64,000 nucleotides of DNA from UBA937 sp031549725. Lineage in GTDB: Bacteria; Spirochaetota; Spirochaetia; Treponematales; Breznakiellaceae. Location: NCBI GenBank assembly GCA_031549725.1, contig JAVBPH010000032.1, forward strand, positions 53,399-117,398. Direction: 5' to 3'. Shown here in pieces: positions 9,316-16,620 of this stretch (the first letter of the stretch is position 1; each line of letters opens with the position of its first letter). The translations under genes were made by a program, and so were the position numbers. The notes under the pieces are model-generated. The model ran no database searches and had not been told where the DNA came from. It saw only the letters and a list, made by a program, of their open reading frames with translations.

Positions 9316-9699
9316 ATGACTAAATCACGCCAGCAGGTGCTGGATATATTAAACGCATCGAAGGAGCCATTGTCGGCCTCCCAGATTTTTAAATTGACCG
9401 GGACAAGCTGCAACCAGGCAACGGTTTACAGGATTTTATATTACCTTGAATCCGAGGGGTATGCTGAATCCTTTGTTCTTCATTGTGATGAACATGGTAC
9501 CGAAAGGTATTTTTCCAGCCTTGGAACATCCCATAAACACTGGTTTCACTGTGAGTGCTGCCACCGCTTTATTGATATGGGGGACTGTGTTATAAAACCC
9601 TTTGTTAATTCTTTTGAAAAGAAAGAACATGTAAAAGTGAACAGGCATGTTCTGTATGCCATTGGGGTTTGCCCTTCCTGTGAAAAAAGGAAGGGATAA
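9316..9699 (+). CDS. zur: Fur-family regulator, probable Zur
   Basis: A 127-residue Fur-superfamily repressor. The winged helix occupies about residues 1-75 (ATVYRILYYLESEGYAE is the recognition-helix region). The dimerisation half has histidines in HKHWFHCECCHRFI and two cysteine pairs (CECC and CPSC) suited to a structural zinc site. Its place directly after znuB, 16 bases downstream, indicates a zinc-sensing repressor controlling its own operon through the palindrome at 6711-6731. The start is ATG 9316, preceded by GGGG about ten bases upstream. A different metal specificity cannot be excluded from sequence alone. Confidence 0.85.
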   Translation: MTKSRQQVLDILNASKEPLSASQIFKLTGTSCNQATVYRILYYLESEGYAESFVLHCDEHGTERYFSSLGTSHKHWFHCECCHRFIDMGDCVIKPFVNSFEKKEHVKVNRHVLYAIGVCPSCEKRKG

Positions 9700-9719
9700 C
9701 CGGAAAATATCTTATTCGG

Positions 9720-9876
9720 AAGTCTGGTTTAATACCCCGTGGCTTGCCGCGGCTCAGAGGGCTCAAAGCTTACAAGTTATGGTATTAAACCGGACGGTAT
9801 TATAAATTTCCTCTCGAACGAAACTTCCCGTGGCGTAATAAAACGGCTCTAAAGATACCCCGCGGCTCGCCGGGGA
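9720..9876. repeat. hairpin repeat region after the znu operon
   Basis: Inverted repeats TCTGGTTTAATACC and GGTATTAAACCGGA flank a GC-rich inner hairpin at 9722-9800. This resembles the arms of family A but lacks the CCTTACAGAACC segment. A further hairpin ACCCCGCGGCTCGCCGGGG at 9856-9875 abuts the stop codon of the next minus-strand gene. The same 15-mer GAGGTTCATTTTTTT occurs at 9875 and at 56289, in both cases spanning a stop codon. Confidence 0.6.
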
Positions 9877-9879
9877 GGT

Positions 9880-11040
9880 TCATTTTTTTAAGGCGTCCCG
9901 GTGTCTGTACCGCATCAGCATTTCTATAAAATCCCGGTTCTGCATGGGGTTCGTTTTAAAATATGCCAGATGGCTTTCGCAGGTACAATCCGATGATCCA
10001 AACCCGGGGATCATACCGCTGCTTATATGTTTAAGTTCCCCCGCTAAACCGCATTCCAGATTGTGGTATGAAAATATAGGAAATCCTTTTATCATTTTTG
10101 CAAAACCGGTGATGTAATCCATATGCCAGTGTTTCTGTTTTCTTATTTTTCTCAGATGACGGTTTATCCGCTGGGATAAATTTTTCCTGGCAGAACCCGC
10201 GTACACATACCAGCCTGGATGAAAAAGTATTGACCCCAGGGCACCTACGTCGGTTTCAAATTGTTCAGGAATTTCCATCAATATGAGATAATTTCCCCGG
10301 TTTTCTCCTGCCAGTTTCCCATGACTCAGATCTACGGGAATTTCGCTGTCCGCCAGATGGGCCTGTCCGTTGGTTTCCGTTTCCAGCAGGGCCGCATGGA
10401 CCTGTACCTTGCCGGAACAATTACTCAGAGCCGCGGCAAATACCGGATCCGTATGCAGGTTCGGTATGAATACATCCGGAGTCCCGTGGACAATAACAAA
10501 TAAAATATGGCAGATATATGATTCTTTTGCGAGACAAGCCAATTCTTCCAGATGCTTTGCGGCCCGGCTGCTGGGCGCATCCGGAAACATGGCGGTACCG
10601 AATTCCACCAGCGAACAGGCTTTTACTTCTATGATGTGTTTGTTCCCCGCATCGTCCGTGCAGATAAAATCAAACCGGGAATGGCCAATGGTATATTCAT
10701 GTTTGATTTCCCTCAGTCCCGGAATAATTTTTGGCAGAATGAGTTTTTCCGCTGCCTGGTTTGCCCTGGCTGAAAAGAGGGGAACCGTCCGGTTTTCATA
10801 ATAAAGTCCCGCCGCGGTCCAGGCGGTTTTTCCCTGGTTGTTTTTTCTCTTTTCCAGGATAAGTCTGGTTCCCGGAAAAAGGAATTCAATAAGCCGGCCT
10901 GGGTTTGGACAATGACATGGAATCTCTTCATTTCCATCACCGGCAATAATAAGAAAACGATTGGGCCGTCTTTTAAAAAGAGCTTCCCGGTCATTCGAAA
11001 AGAGGCTGACAGAATCGCGGCGGGATATGTTATTGTTCAT
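9880..11040 (-). CDS. sfsA: SfsA nuclease-like protein fused to a DUF123 GIY-YIG domain
   Basis: A 386-residue two-domain protein. Residues 20-250 match SfsA, a family described as sugar fermentation stimulation protein and related to DNA/RNA nucleases. The motifs are CPNPGRLIEFLFPG, HSRFDFICTDD and HIIEVKACSLVEFGTAMFPD, which holds the D and ExK residues of a PD-(D/E)XK-type site. Residues 260-380 match DUF123, a GIY-YIG-like domain (GNYLILMEI, GWYVYAGSARKNLSQRINRH, KHWHMDYI and GSSDCTCESHL). The gene is 27 bases upstream of nothing else on its strand and downstream of the EamA gene. Its stop codon lies inside a short repeated sequence also found at 56289. Confidence 0.88.
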   Translation of the reverse strand: MNNNISRRDSVSLFSNDREALFKRRPNRFLIIAGDGNEEIPCHCPNPGRLIEFLFPGTRLILEKRKNNQGKTAWTAAGLYYENRTVPLFSARANQAAEKLILPKIIPGLREIKHEYTIGHSRFDFICTDDAGNKHIIEVKACSLVEFGTAMFPDAPSSRAAKHLEELACLAKESYICHILFVIVHGTPDVFIPNLHTDPVFAAALSNCSGKVQVHAALLETETNGQAHLADSEIPVDLSHGKLAGENRGNYLILMEIPEQFETDVGALGSILFHPGWYVYAGSARKNLSQRINRHLRKIRKQKHWHMDYITGFAKMIKGFPIFSYHNLECGLAGELKHISSGMIPGFGSSDCTCESHLAYFKTNPMQNRDFIEMLMRYRHRDALKK

Positions 11041-11067
11041 AATTTATTTCCGGTACTGCACAGATAC

Positions 11068-11997
11068 CTATACCCGGGAATCCTTTTTCCTGAAACCTCC
11101 CATAATGACATCCCACTGGGTGGCGATCATTCCCGCAAGCATAAAAGCGAAGCCCAGGAAAGTCCAGGGACCGATGGGTTCTTTCAGGATAATTATTCCC
11201 CCCAGGGCGGCGAATACCCCCTCGAGGCAAAGAAGAATGGAAGCATGGGCTGGGGGTGCATGACGCTGCGCCACTGCCTGCAGGGTATATGCCACTCCCA
11301 CGGAGCCAAAACCGCTGTAGAGCAAAGGCACCAAAGCCCCCTTCAGGGAATCCAAATTTATGGATTCTGTAAAGAGGGCAGGAACCAGGGAAAAAACGGC
11401 ACACCAGGCAAACTGCCCGGCCGAAAGGACCAGGGGATCGATCTTTTTTACCAGCCGGTCCAGGAGCAGCACATGACAGGCCCAGAAAATTGCACTCAGA
11501 GCAACCAGCACATCCCCGGGATTCAATGATCCCGGGGTTCCGGCCTGGCTAATGAAAAAAAGCCCCGTCAGTGTGGCCGCCGCACCAATCCAAGTAGGGA
11601 TTCCTGTTTTTCTGCCAATAAAAAGGCCAAAAACCGGAACCAGTACCACATATAAGCCTGTAATAAACCCGGCATTCCCTGCGGTGGTATAAATCATCCC
11701 AATCTGCTGGAGTGATGCCCCGCCGAAAAGGGGAATCCCCGCCAATAATGAACACATCAGGATAGTTTTAAAAGATGGGACTGATTTTGGTTCCCCTTCG
11801 GGAGGATTTTTTTTTGCCCTGGACTTAAGGAAAATGATTAAAGGAAGGAGGGAAACACTTCCAATACCAAAACGGATTGCATTAAATGTGAAGGGACCAA
11901 GATAGTCCATCCCGGTCCGCTGCGCCACAAAGGCAAAGCCCCAGATGCATGATGTTAATAATAAAAGCAGATCCGACTGCAGGGCTTTCTTATTCAT
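11068..11997 (-). CDS. EamA/DMT family transporter
   Basis: A 309-residue membrane protein with ten predicted helices arranged as two EamA repeats. The first repeat starts at LLLLTSCIWGFAFVAQRTG, and the second starts around residue 150 (GDVLVALSAIFWACHVLLLD). The C-terminal part carries GGIIILKEPIGPWTFLGFAF, the usual end of such proteins. Family members export amino acids or other metabolites, but the substrate is not predictable. The end is 27 bases upstream of the SfsA fusion start on the same strand, so the two may be co-transcribed. Confidence 0.9.
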   Translation of the reverse strand: MNKKALQSDLLLLLTSCIWGFAFVAQRTGMDYLGPFTFNAIRFGIGSVSLLPLIIFLKSRAKKNPPEGEPKSVPSFKTILMCSLLAGIPLFGGASLQQIGMIYTTAGNAGFITGLYVVLVPVFGLFIGRKTGIPTWIGAAATLTGLFFISQAGTPGSLNPGDVLVALSAIFWACHVLLLDRLVKKIDPLVLSAGQFAWCAVFSLVPALFTESINLDSLKGALVPLLYSGFGSVGVAYTLQAVAQRHAPPAHASILLCLEGVFAALGGIIILKEPIGPWTFLGFAFMLAGMIATQWDVIMGGFRKKDSRV

Positions 11998-12062
11998 AGA
12001 TGATATAATATATCGTTACCGAAACCCGATGCAATGCCCTTGGATAGGTCTCTCCCAACTAC

Positions 12063-12177
12063 CAGTCCCTGAGGCTCCCGAAGGGCCCCGTGAAGGACAA
12101 CCTTCTCCCCGGGTGATTTCGAGGGCCTCAACCACCGGAAGAAGTCCCGGTCCCTGAGGCTCCCGAAGGGCCCTGTG
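12063..12177 (+). repeat. GC-rich dispersed repeat, first locus
   Basis: CCCTGAGGCTCCCGAAGGGCCC occurs twice here (about 12066 and 12152). The stretch 12112-12177, GGTGATTTCGAGGGCCTCAA onward, matches the reverse complement of 17717-17782 with few changes. It can fold into GC-rich hairpins. I see no reading frame of interest in it. Confidence 0.75.
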
Positions 12178-12229
12178 AAGGCCAGACTTCCTGGAGGCAA
12201 AAGATTTTCGAAACCGCCGGGGGAATTAA

Positions 12230-12269
12230 GGGAACCTCTAAAAACTCGGTTAGATTTTTAGAGGTTCCC
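12230..12269. repeat. family C hairpin
   Basis: GGGAACCTCTAAAAA and TTTTTAGAGGTTCCC form a perfect 15-base-pair stem around a ten-base loop CTCGGTTAGA. The same loop sequence appears in the first hairpin of family B. Confidence 0.8.
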
Positions 12270-12280
12270 CGGGAGAATTT

Positions 12281-12466
12281 TTTATTCGCAAGTGGGTTTA
12301 ATACCTTCTGCACGCTCCCGGGTGGGAGGCTCTGGGGCGTTCTAAAAATCTTGTAAATCAAAATTGTATGGGTATTAAACCCACATAACATCCATACCTT
12401 ACAGAACCAGCAAACCTCGCCGCCCCCGCGCGCTCTGCCTCGCACGCGAAAGCGTACAGAAGGTTT
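12281..12466 (+). repeat. Family A element, long form, copy 2
   Basis: This element starts TTTATTCGCAAGTGGGTTTA and contains GGTATTAAACCCACATAAC, TACCTTACAGAACCAGCA and a GC-rich terminal hairpin. It is nearly identical over about 185 bases to the copy at 41829-42013. Confidence 0.85.
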
Positions 12467-12519
12467 TTGATTTCTTTATCCTATAACGAAATAAAAAAGT
12501 TTTTCCATGGTACGTCTAA

Positions 12520-12556
12520 GGAAAACTTCTAAAAACTTCAGTTTTTAGAAGTTCCC
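12520..12556. terminator. family C hairpin after the DUF3185-like gene
   Basis: AACTTCTAAAAAC and GTTTTTAGAAGTT form a hairpin starting 12 bases beyond the stop codon of the small minus-strand gene. It probably ends that transcript. Confidence 0.6.
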
Positions 12557-12567
12557 TTAATGTATTA

Positions 12568-12798
12568 TTACTTTTTAACGGTAACGAAAATTCCAACCAG
12601 TGCCGCAGCACCGCCGGCAATCATCATGATAATATATTTCATTTCCTGGTCAGACCGGCTGCCGGTCAGATTGATCATAGCATTGGAAACCTTCCCTGCC
12701 ACAGACCCGCGGAACTGGTTGAATTCAACAATCCCGAATATGAGAACCGCCAGTCCTGCGATAATCAACACGATTCCGATAATTTTTGATGTCTTCAT
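12568..12798 (-). CDS. small two-helix membrane protein (DUF3185-like)
   Basis: A 76-residue protein with two transmembrane helices. The first is IIGIVLIIAGLAVLIFGI (residues 5-22) and the second IIMMIAGGAAALVGIFVTV (near the C-terminus), joined by a polar loop of about 30 residues. This layout resembles the DUF3185 family of small membrane proteins of unknown function. The start at 12798 has a strong GGAGGA ribosome-binding site. It lies 31 bases after rlpA on the same strand, so it is probably in the same operon and may act at the cell envelope. Confidence 0.75.
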   Translation of the reverse strand: MKTSKIIGIVLIIAGLAVLIFGIVEFNQFRGSVAGKVSNAMINLTGSRSDQEMKYIIMMIAGGAAALVGIFVTVKK

Positions 12799-12829
12799 AA
12801 ATCCTCCATTTGTTTCTGCTGCAGGCAGA

Positions 12830-13636
12830 TTACCGTTCTTCTTTGATAAGAATTTCCTGAAATCCTGCCCTGGCAAGAATATCTACTATCAACTGTACAT
12901 CGTCTGATTTTATTTGGGCAAGTACCACCCTGTATAAATCGGTGTACCGTTCATACGCAGGGGTTAAACCGGCGTTTTTTAACGTATCAAAGGCTTCCAC
13001 CGCGTTTTTTGCAATTTTATAGGAACCCACCTGGATACGGTAGAATTTTCCGGTTCCCGCCGCGGGTATCCCGGGGTTCACTTTTATAGCCGGGGGATTT
13101 ACATTACGCTGAACCTCCACAGGGGCCTGGTCAATCTGAACCGGAGTTTCGGCCTTTGGAGGAATTTTGACTTCTTCCTGGATAACTATCTGAACAGGCT
13201 GTTCCTGACCTGCGGTTGGAGCGGATGACTTCCCGATATTGGTTACCGACAGGTCTCCACTTACTGGCACCATGTTGACCGTTTCAATAATGACCGGAGC
13301 TGTCCCGGTGATAATCATATCCAGCTTTTCCGCAGCCCCCTGGGACAGGTCGATAATTCTTGCAGCTGCAAAGGGACCCCGGTCATTCACCCTGACCATG
13401 ACCTGTTTTCCATTATGGGTATTGGTTACCTTTACCAGGGTTCCAAAGGGGAGTTTCGGGTGGGCAGCGGTCAACTCCTGGGGATTGAAAATTTCCCCGG
13501 ATGCGGTGGGTTTTCCTGCAAATTCAGTTCCATACCAGGAAGCAATCCCTTCCTGGCGGAAAACAGCTGTATTTTCCTGGCTGTAAACAGGAAAAAGTAA
13601 GAAAAAGCATGTTATGCTTATAAATATAAACTTCAT
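12830..13636 (-). CDS. rlpA: RlpA-like protein with SPOR domain
   Basis: A 268-residue exported protein. A signal peptide covers residues 1-19 (MKFIFISITCFFLLFPVYS). The double-psi beta-barrel domain (about 28-120) shows GIASWYGTEFAGKPTASGE and VRVNDRGPF, the latter with the catalytic-type Asp of RlpA lytic transglycosylases, and ends with IIDLS. A proline-rich linker of about 70 residues follows, then a C-terminal SPOR domain (YRIQVGSYKIAKNAVEAF to the end) that binds denuded peptidoglycan at division sites. The protein probably cleaves glycan strands during septation or cell elongation. Confidence 0.93.
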   Translation of the reverse strand: MKFIFISITCFFLLFPVYSQENTAVFRQEGIASWYGTEFAGKPTASGEIFNPQELTAAHPKLPFGTLVKVTNTHNGKQVMVRVNDRGPFAAARIIDLSQGAAEKLDMIITGTAPVIIETVNMVPVSGDLSVTNIGKSSAPTAGQEQPVQIVIQEEVKIPPKAETPVQIDQAPVEVQRNVNPPAIKVNPGIPAAGTGKFYRIQVGSYKIAKNAVEAFDTLKNAGLTPAYERYTDLYRVVLAQIKSDDVQLIVDILARAGFQEILIKEER

Positions 13637-13713
13637 ATATTGATTATCGGTAAAGAAACCCTTCCCATTTACTCCGGGAAGAAGCGTTTTTCACAAAGAT
13701 CCGGGAAACCGCG

Positions 13714-14157
13714 TCAGGGAACCCACATAAGCTTATCCGGGGCGGATTCATTCATAAAAATACGTTCATACCGGCCCGAATGGGATACCCCGGGATTTTC
13801 CGGGAAATAGGTTTTTCTGAAAAACCAGACCACATCCTTCATATCATCCACAGATTTTGCGGTGGTATACCTGAACCATATTTCCTTTTCCTCGAGGGTC
13901 TTTTTTGCTTCCTGATCTTCGGTTAACTCAGGATCGGTTAAACGCCTTAATTCGGTCCGGAGCCCGCCGTAAAATGTATTGCCCACGGAAAGCATCCTTA
14001 AATGTTTATGATCATCCATCCAGTAAATTTCATAAACCCCTGCTACGGATGGGACTTTTGCATTTATTGACCAGCGGTCGGCCAGGCTCAGGGGGGACCA
14101 CTGTATAAAAAAATTGATATCCCGGCCTTTTGGCTTAGATGTAATCGTATAATCCAT
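13714..14157 (-). CDS. conserved hypothetical with GIY-YIG-like segment
   Basis: A 147-residue soluble protein that I do not firmly recognise. Residues 40-75 read AGVYEIYWMDDHKHLRMLSV followed by GNTFYGGLRTELRRLTD, a pattern resembling the GVYxIY...vG...R core of GIY-YIG endonucleases, but the rest is not clear enough to assign the fold. There is no signal peptide or membrane segment. It lies 77 bases upstream of rlpA on the same strand and could be co-transcribed with it. The region upstream is AT-rich and separates it from the divergent sigma-factor gene. Confidence 0.6.
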   Translation of the reverse strand: MDYTITSKPKGRDINFFIQWSPLSLADRWSINAKVPSVAGVYEIYWMDDHKHLRMLSVGNTFYGGLRTELRRLTDPELTEDQEAKKTLEEKEIWFRYTTAKSVDDMKDVVWFFRKTYFPENPGVSHSGRYERIFMNESAPDKLMWVP

Positions 14158-14324
14158 GCATTAAAGATATCACAGGAACGTACTATTTTCCATACACAAA
14201 AAAATATAAAATGTATGAAAAATCATACGAAAAAATTATTATATCTTTTCAGTCAGCTTTTTAAAATATTTTAATTCTTTATATTATAATGAGTTAGGTT
14301 TTTTTTAATGCTTTTGAAAGAAAC

Positions 14325-14341
14325 TTGGCACAGAATTTGCT
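14325..14341 (+). promoter_or_regulatory. sigma-54 (-24/-12) promoter
   Basis: The sequence TTGGCACAGAATTTGCT matches the sigma-54 consensus YTGGCACGNNNNTTGCW at every fixed position except G to A after TGGCAC. The GG (14327-14328) and GC (14339-14340) dinucleotides have the required spacing. Initiation is expected near 14352, about 16 bases before the chosen start codon and just upstream of the ribosome-binding site. It therefore drives the sigma-70-family gene. I could not see a distinct enhancer-binding site upstream. Confidence 0.85.
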
Positions 14342-14367
14342 TATATATAAGTGCGATGGAGGCTATT

Positions 14368-15225
14368 ATGTCGAAATTGAAAGAGAAACAAACCAACGAT
14401 GATGTTCTCAGAACATACTTTGATCAAATAAAATCGATCCCGCTTCTTACTTTTGAGGAAGAACTGGAGTTGTCGAAAAAGATACAGCAGGGTGATACTG
14501 CAGCCCGGCAAAAATTAATTGAATCCAACCTTAAGCTTGTCGTAAAAATTGCCAAGTGTTACGTAACATCCGATGTGTCCCTGATTGATCTCATTCAGGA
14601 AGGCAACATGGGATTGATCCATGCCGCCGAGAAGTATGACCATAACAAGAATGTCCGGTTTTCTACCTACGCCAATTGGTGGATTAAACAGTCCATTACC
14701 CGGTCATTAACGAATAAACGGCGGGCAATCCGGCTGCCCCACAGGAAAGAGGAACTTTTCAGGAAGATCCAGAGGGCGGATCACCATCTCAGCCAGGAAT
14801 TGATGCGGAAACCCAGTTCCGAAGAAATTGCTTACGAAATAGGTATTAGCGCATGTGAAGTGAATAATATTCTGAACCTGACGAGCGGCATGGTTTCCCT
14901 TGAGATGGATTGTTCAAATGATGAAGATTCTGCCAGCGTGGTGGAGTTGTACGAGGATTATACCTACAGCCCGGAACGGGCGCTGCTGAAAAAATCAGCC
15001 CGGGACGATACTATCCGCTATCTGAACCGGCTGAAGGAACGGGAAAAAAGGATTCTGACCTACCGGTTCCAGTTGAACGGCGGTGAACGGTATACCCTGA
15101 AAAAAATCGGCGATAAAATGGGGATTTCCCCTGAAACGGTCCGGCAGATCGAACTGAAAGCCCTGCAGAAGATGCGGCAGGATGCGGCGGATCTGAAGAA
15201 TTTTGTGACCCTGGAAGCCATGTAG
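14368..15225 (+). CDS. sigma-70-family RNA polymerase sigma factor
   Basis: A 285-residue alternative or group 2 sigma factor. Region 1.2 is DDVLRTYFDQIKSIPLLTFE. Region 2 includes LIESNLKLVVKIAKCYV, LIDLIQEGNMGLIHAAEKYD and FSTYANWWIKQSITRSL. Region 3 follows IRLPHRKEELF. Region 4 holds RLKEREKRILTYRFQLNGGE and the helix-turn-helix SPETVRQIELKALQKMRQ. I chose ATG 14368 because GGAGG is five bases upstream; upstream ATGs at 14356 (part of that GGAGG) and 14308 (before the promoter) are unlikely. Being driven by a -24/-12 promoter, it resembles rpoS of Borrelia in regulation. The shortness (no region 1.1) fits a group 2 or RpoH/RpoS-type factor. Which of these it is cannot be settled here. Confidence 0.9.
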   Translation: MSKLKEKQTNDDVLRTYFDQIKSIPLLTFEEELELSKKIQQGDTAARQKLIESNLKLVVKIAKCYVTSDVSLIDLIQEGNMGLIHAAEKYDHNKNVRFSTYANWWIKQSITRSLTNKRRAIRLPHRKEELFRKIQRADHHLSQELMRKPSSEEIAYEIGISACEVNNILNLTSGMVSLEMDCSNDEDSASVVELYEDYTYSPERALLKKSARDDTIRYLNRLKEREKRILTYRFQLNGGERYTLKKIGDKMGISPETVRQIELKALQKMRQDAADLKNFVTLEAM

Positions 15226-15444
15226 TCTATGTTTACCGGGGAAGGCCTATGGGCCAATCCCCGGTTTTAGGTTTTGGTATATCAAATCATCAATTTTATC
15301 CTGTTGTTCCTGAGGTTTGGTCTGTCAGAAATCGGGTTTGTAAAATTATTTCTGCTATTGACGAACTATTCCCTTCAAGTTATGGTAAATCTGAGGTTAC
15401 TTAAGGATTCCCCGGGCTGTTTCCGGGTACCGAAGGGTTAAGAA

Positions 15445-16620
15445 TTGGCGAAGAATACCGAAAAAAAATCCGCTCCAGGCAGAAGTACCCGGAAAACCTC
15501 CGGGCAAAAGAAGAAACGCAAAAAAAAACCTGTTTTTTCCGATGGGGTTAGGGCTGCACTTATTGCCGCGGTCTTAATCGGCATTACGGTCCTGGTTACC
15601 GTGAGCCTTATTATCGCCAATTCTGTAATAAATAACCCCGCTGAAGAACCCGTATCCCGGGTTGGCCAGGATCGAGTTGCGGATGATCCTAAACCGGTTA
15701 CAAACGTTCCTGTTCAGGATGTGCCCGCCGCAGAAAACACTCTTCCGGCGAAGCCCCCTGCGGTTCCGCCCAGGGATAATACGGTAAAGATTCCTGATAC
15801 CCCGGTCCAGCCCAGGACAACACCGGTGCAGCCGGTTTCAGGACAGGGAGAAAAAAGGGTGGTTCAAACCACACCGGCAGCTCAGAATCCTGGGGCCATC
15901 GAAAGACCGCCGGAGCCTATCCCCCGGAAAAAGGGTACTATCATATTAGTAATAGATGATGCGGGAAACAATCTGCATGAACTGGCTCCGTTCCTGACAT
16001 TTTCAGGACCCATGACTATTGCGGTTCTGCCGGGGCTGCCCTATTCAGCAGAAGCAGCCCGGCGTATCCGGGCTGCGGGAAAGGAAGTTATCCTCCATCA
16101 GCCTATGGAAGCCATTGGAGGGCAAAACCCCGGCCCGGGGGCCATATATACGGGCATGTCCAGCGCGGAAATCCGGACGGTTTTGGAGAAAAATCTGGCG
16201 GAAGTAGGGCCTGTAGCAGGAATAAACAATCACCAGGGATCTAAGGTAACCATGGATGAAAAGGCTATGGAAACTATTCTATCTGTATGTCATGATAGAG
16301 GAATATATTTCCTTGATTCCCGTACTACAGCCGATACTGTGGTTCCGGCTATTGCCGGGCGCAGGGGATTAAAGATTTGGGAGAGAGATGTGTTTTTAGA
16401 CAATATTCAGGAAAAGGCGGCCATGATCCGGTCAATTCACGAGGGGCTTCAGAAAGCCGAAAAAAAAGGCGGAGCGATCATGATTGGTCATGTGTGGTCC
16501 TCGGAACTGGCCGCAACCCTGGAAGAATTATATCCTGATATGGTGGAACAGGGATTTTCTCTTTCGATCATATCAAAAGTAATGATGGGTACCATAGATA
16601 ATGATGGTTTTGGGGATTGA
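15445..16620 (+). CDS. divergent polysaccharide deacetylase family protein
   Basis: A 391-residue protein. It has a lysine- and serine-rich N-terminus (about 1-30), one transmembrane anchor (ALIAAVLIGITVLVTVSLII, about 34-53), a proline-rich linker of about 110 residues, and a deacetylase domain from about 165. Catalytic-type residues are visible in ILVIDDAGNN (Asp pair), GINNHQGSKVT and FLDSRTT. The family (YibQ/DUF610) is thought to act on cell-wall polymers in the periplasm, although the substrate is unproven. The start is TTG 15445, which follows an in-frame TAA and GAAGGG. The end overlaps tsaD by 20 bases. Confidence 0.9.
   Translation: MAKNTEKKSAPGRSTRKTSGQKKKRKKKPVFSDGVRAALIAAVLIGITVLVTVSLIIANSVINNPAEEPVSRVGQDRVADDPKPVTNVPVQDVPAAENTLPAKPPAVPPRDNTVKIPDTPVQPRTTPVQPVSGQGEKRVVQTTPAAQNPGAIERPPEPIPRKKGTIILVIDDAGNNLHELAPFLTFSGPMTIAVLPGLPYSAEAARRIRAAGKEVILHQPMEAIGGQNPGPGAIYTGMSSAEIRTVLEKNLAEVGPVAGINNHQGSKVTMDEKAMETILSVCHDRGIYFLDSRTTADTVVPAIAGRRGLKIWERDVFLDNIQEKAAMIRSIHEGLQKAEKKGGAIMIGHVWSSELAATLEELYPDMVEQGFSLSIISKVMMGTIDNDGFGD

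Larger units (their letters stand above)
11998..12567. other. 570-base gap made of repeats
   Basis: No gene is supported here. The gap holds the GC-rich repeat (12063-12177), a family C hairpin (12230-12269), a family A copy (12281-12466) and another family C hairpin (12520-12556). Reading frames across it encode only translated repeat. Confidence 0.75.

Noticed and set aside
12128..12445. Minus-strand reading frame of 105 codons sharing CWFCKVWMLCGFNTHTIL with a frame at 41784-42170
   Set aside because: Both are translations of the same family A repeat, with no independent start signal; the similarity is DNA-level repetition.
14308..14367. Upstream start codons at 14308 and 14356 for the sigma-factor gene
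   Set aside because: 14308 is upstream of the sigma-54 promoter; 14356 overlaps the GGAGG that serves the start at 14368.
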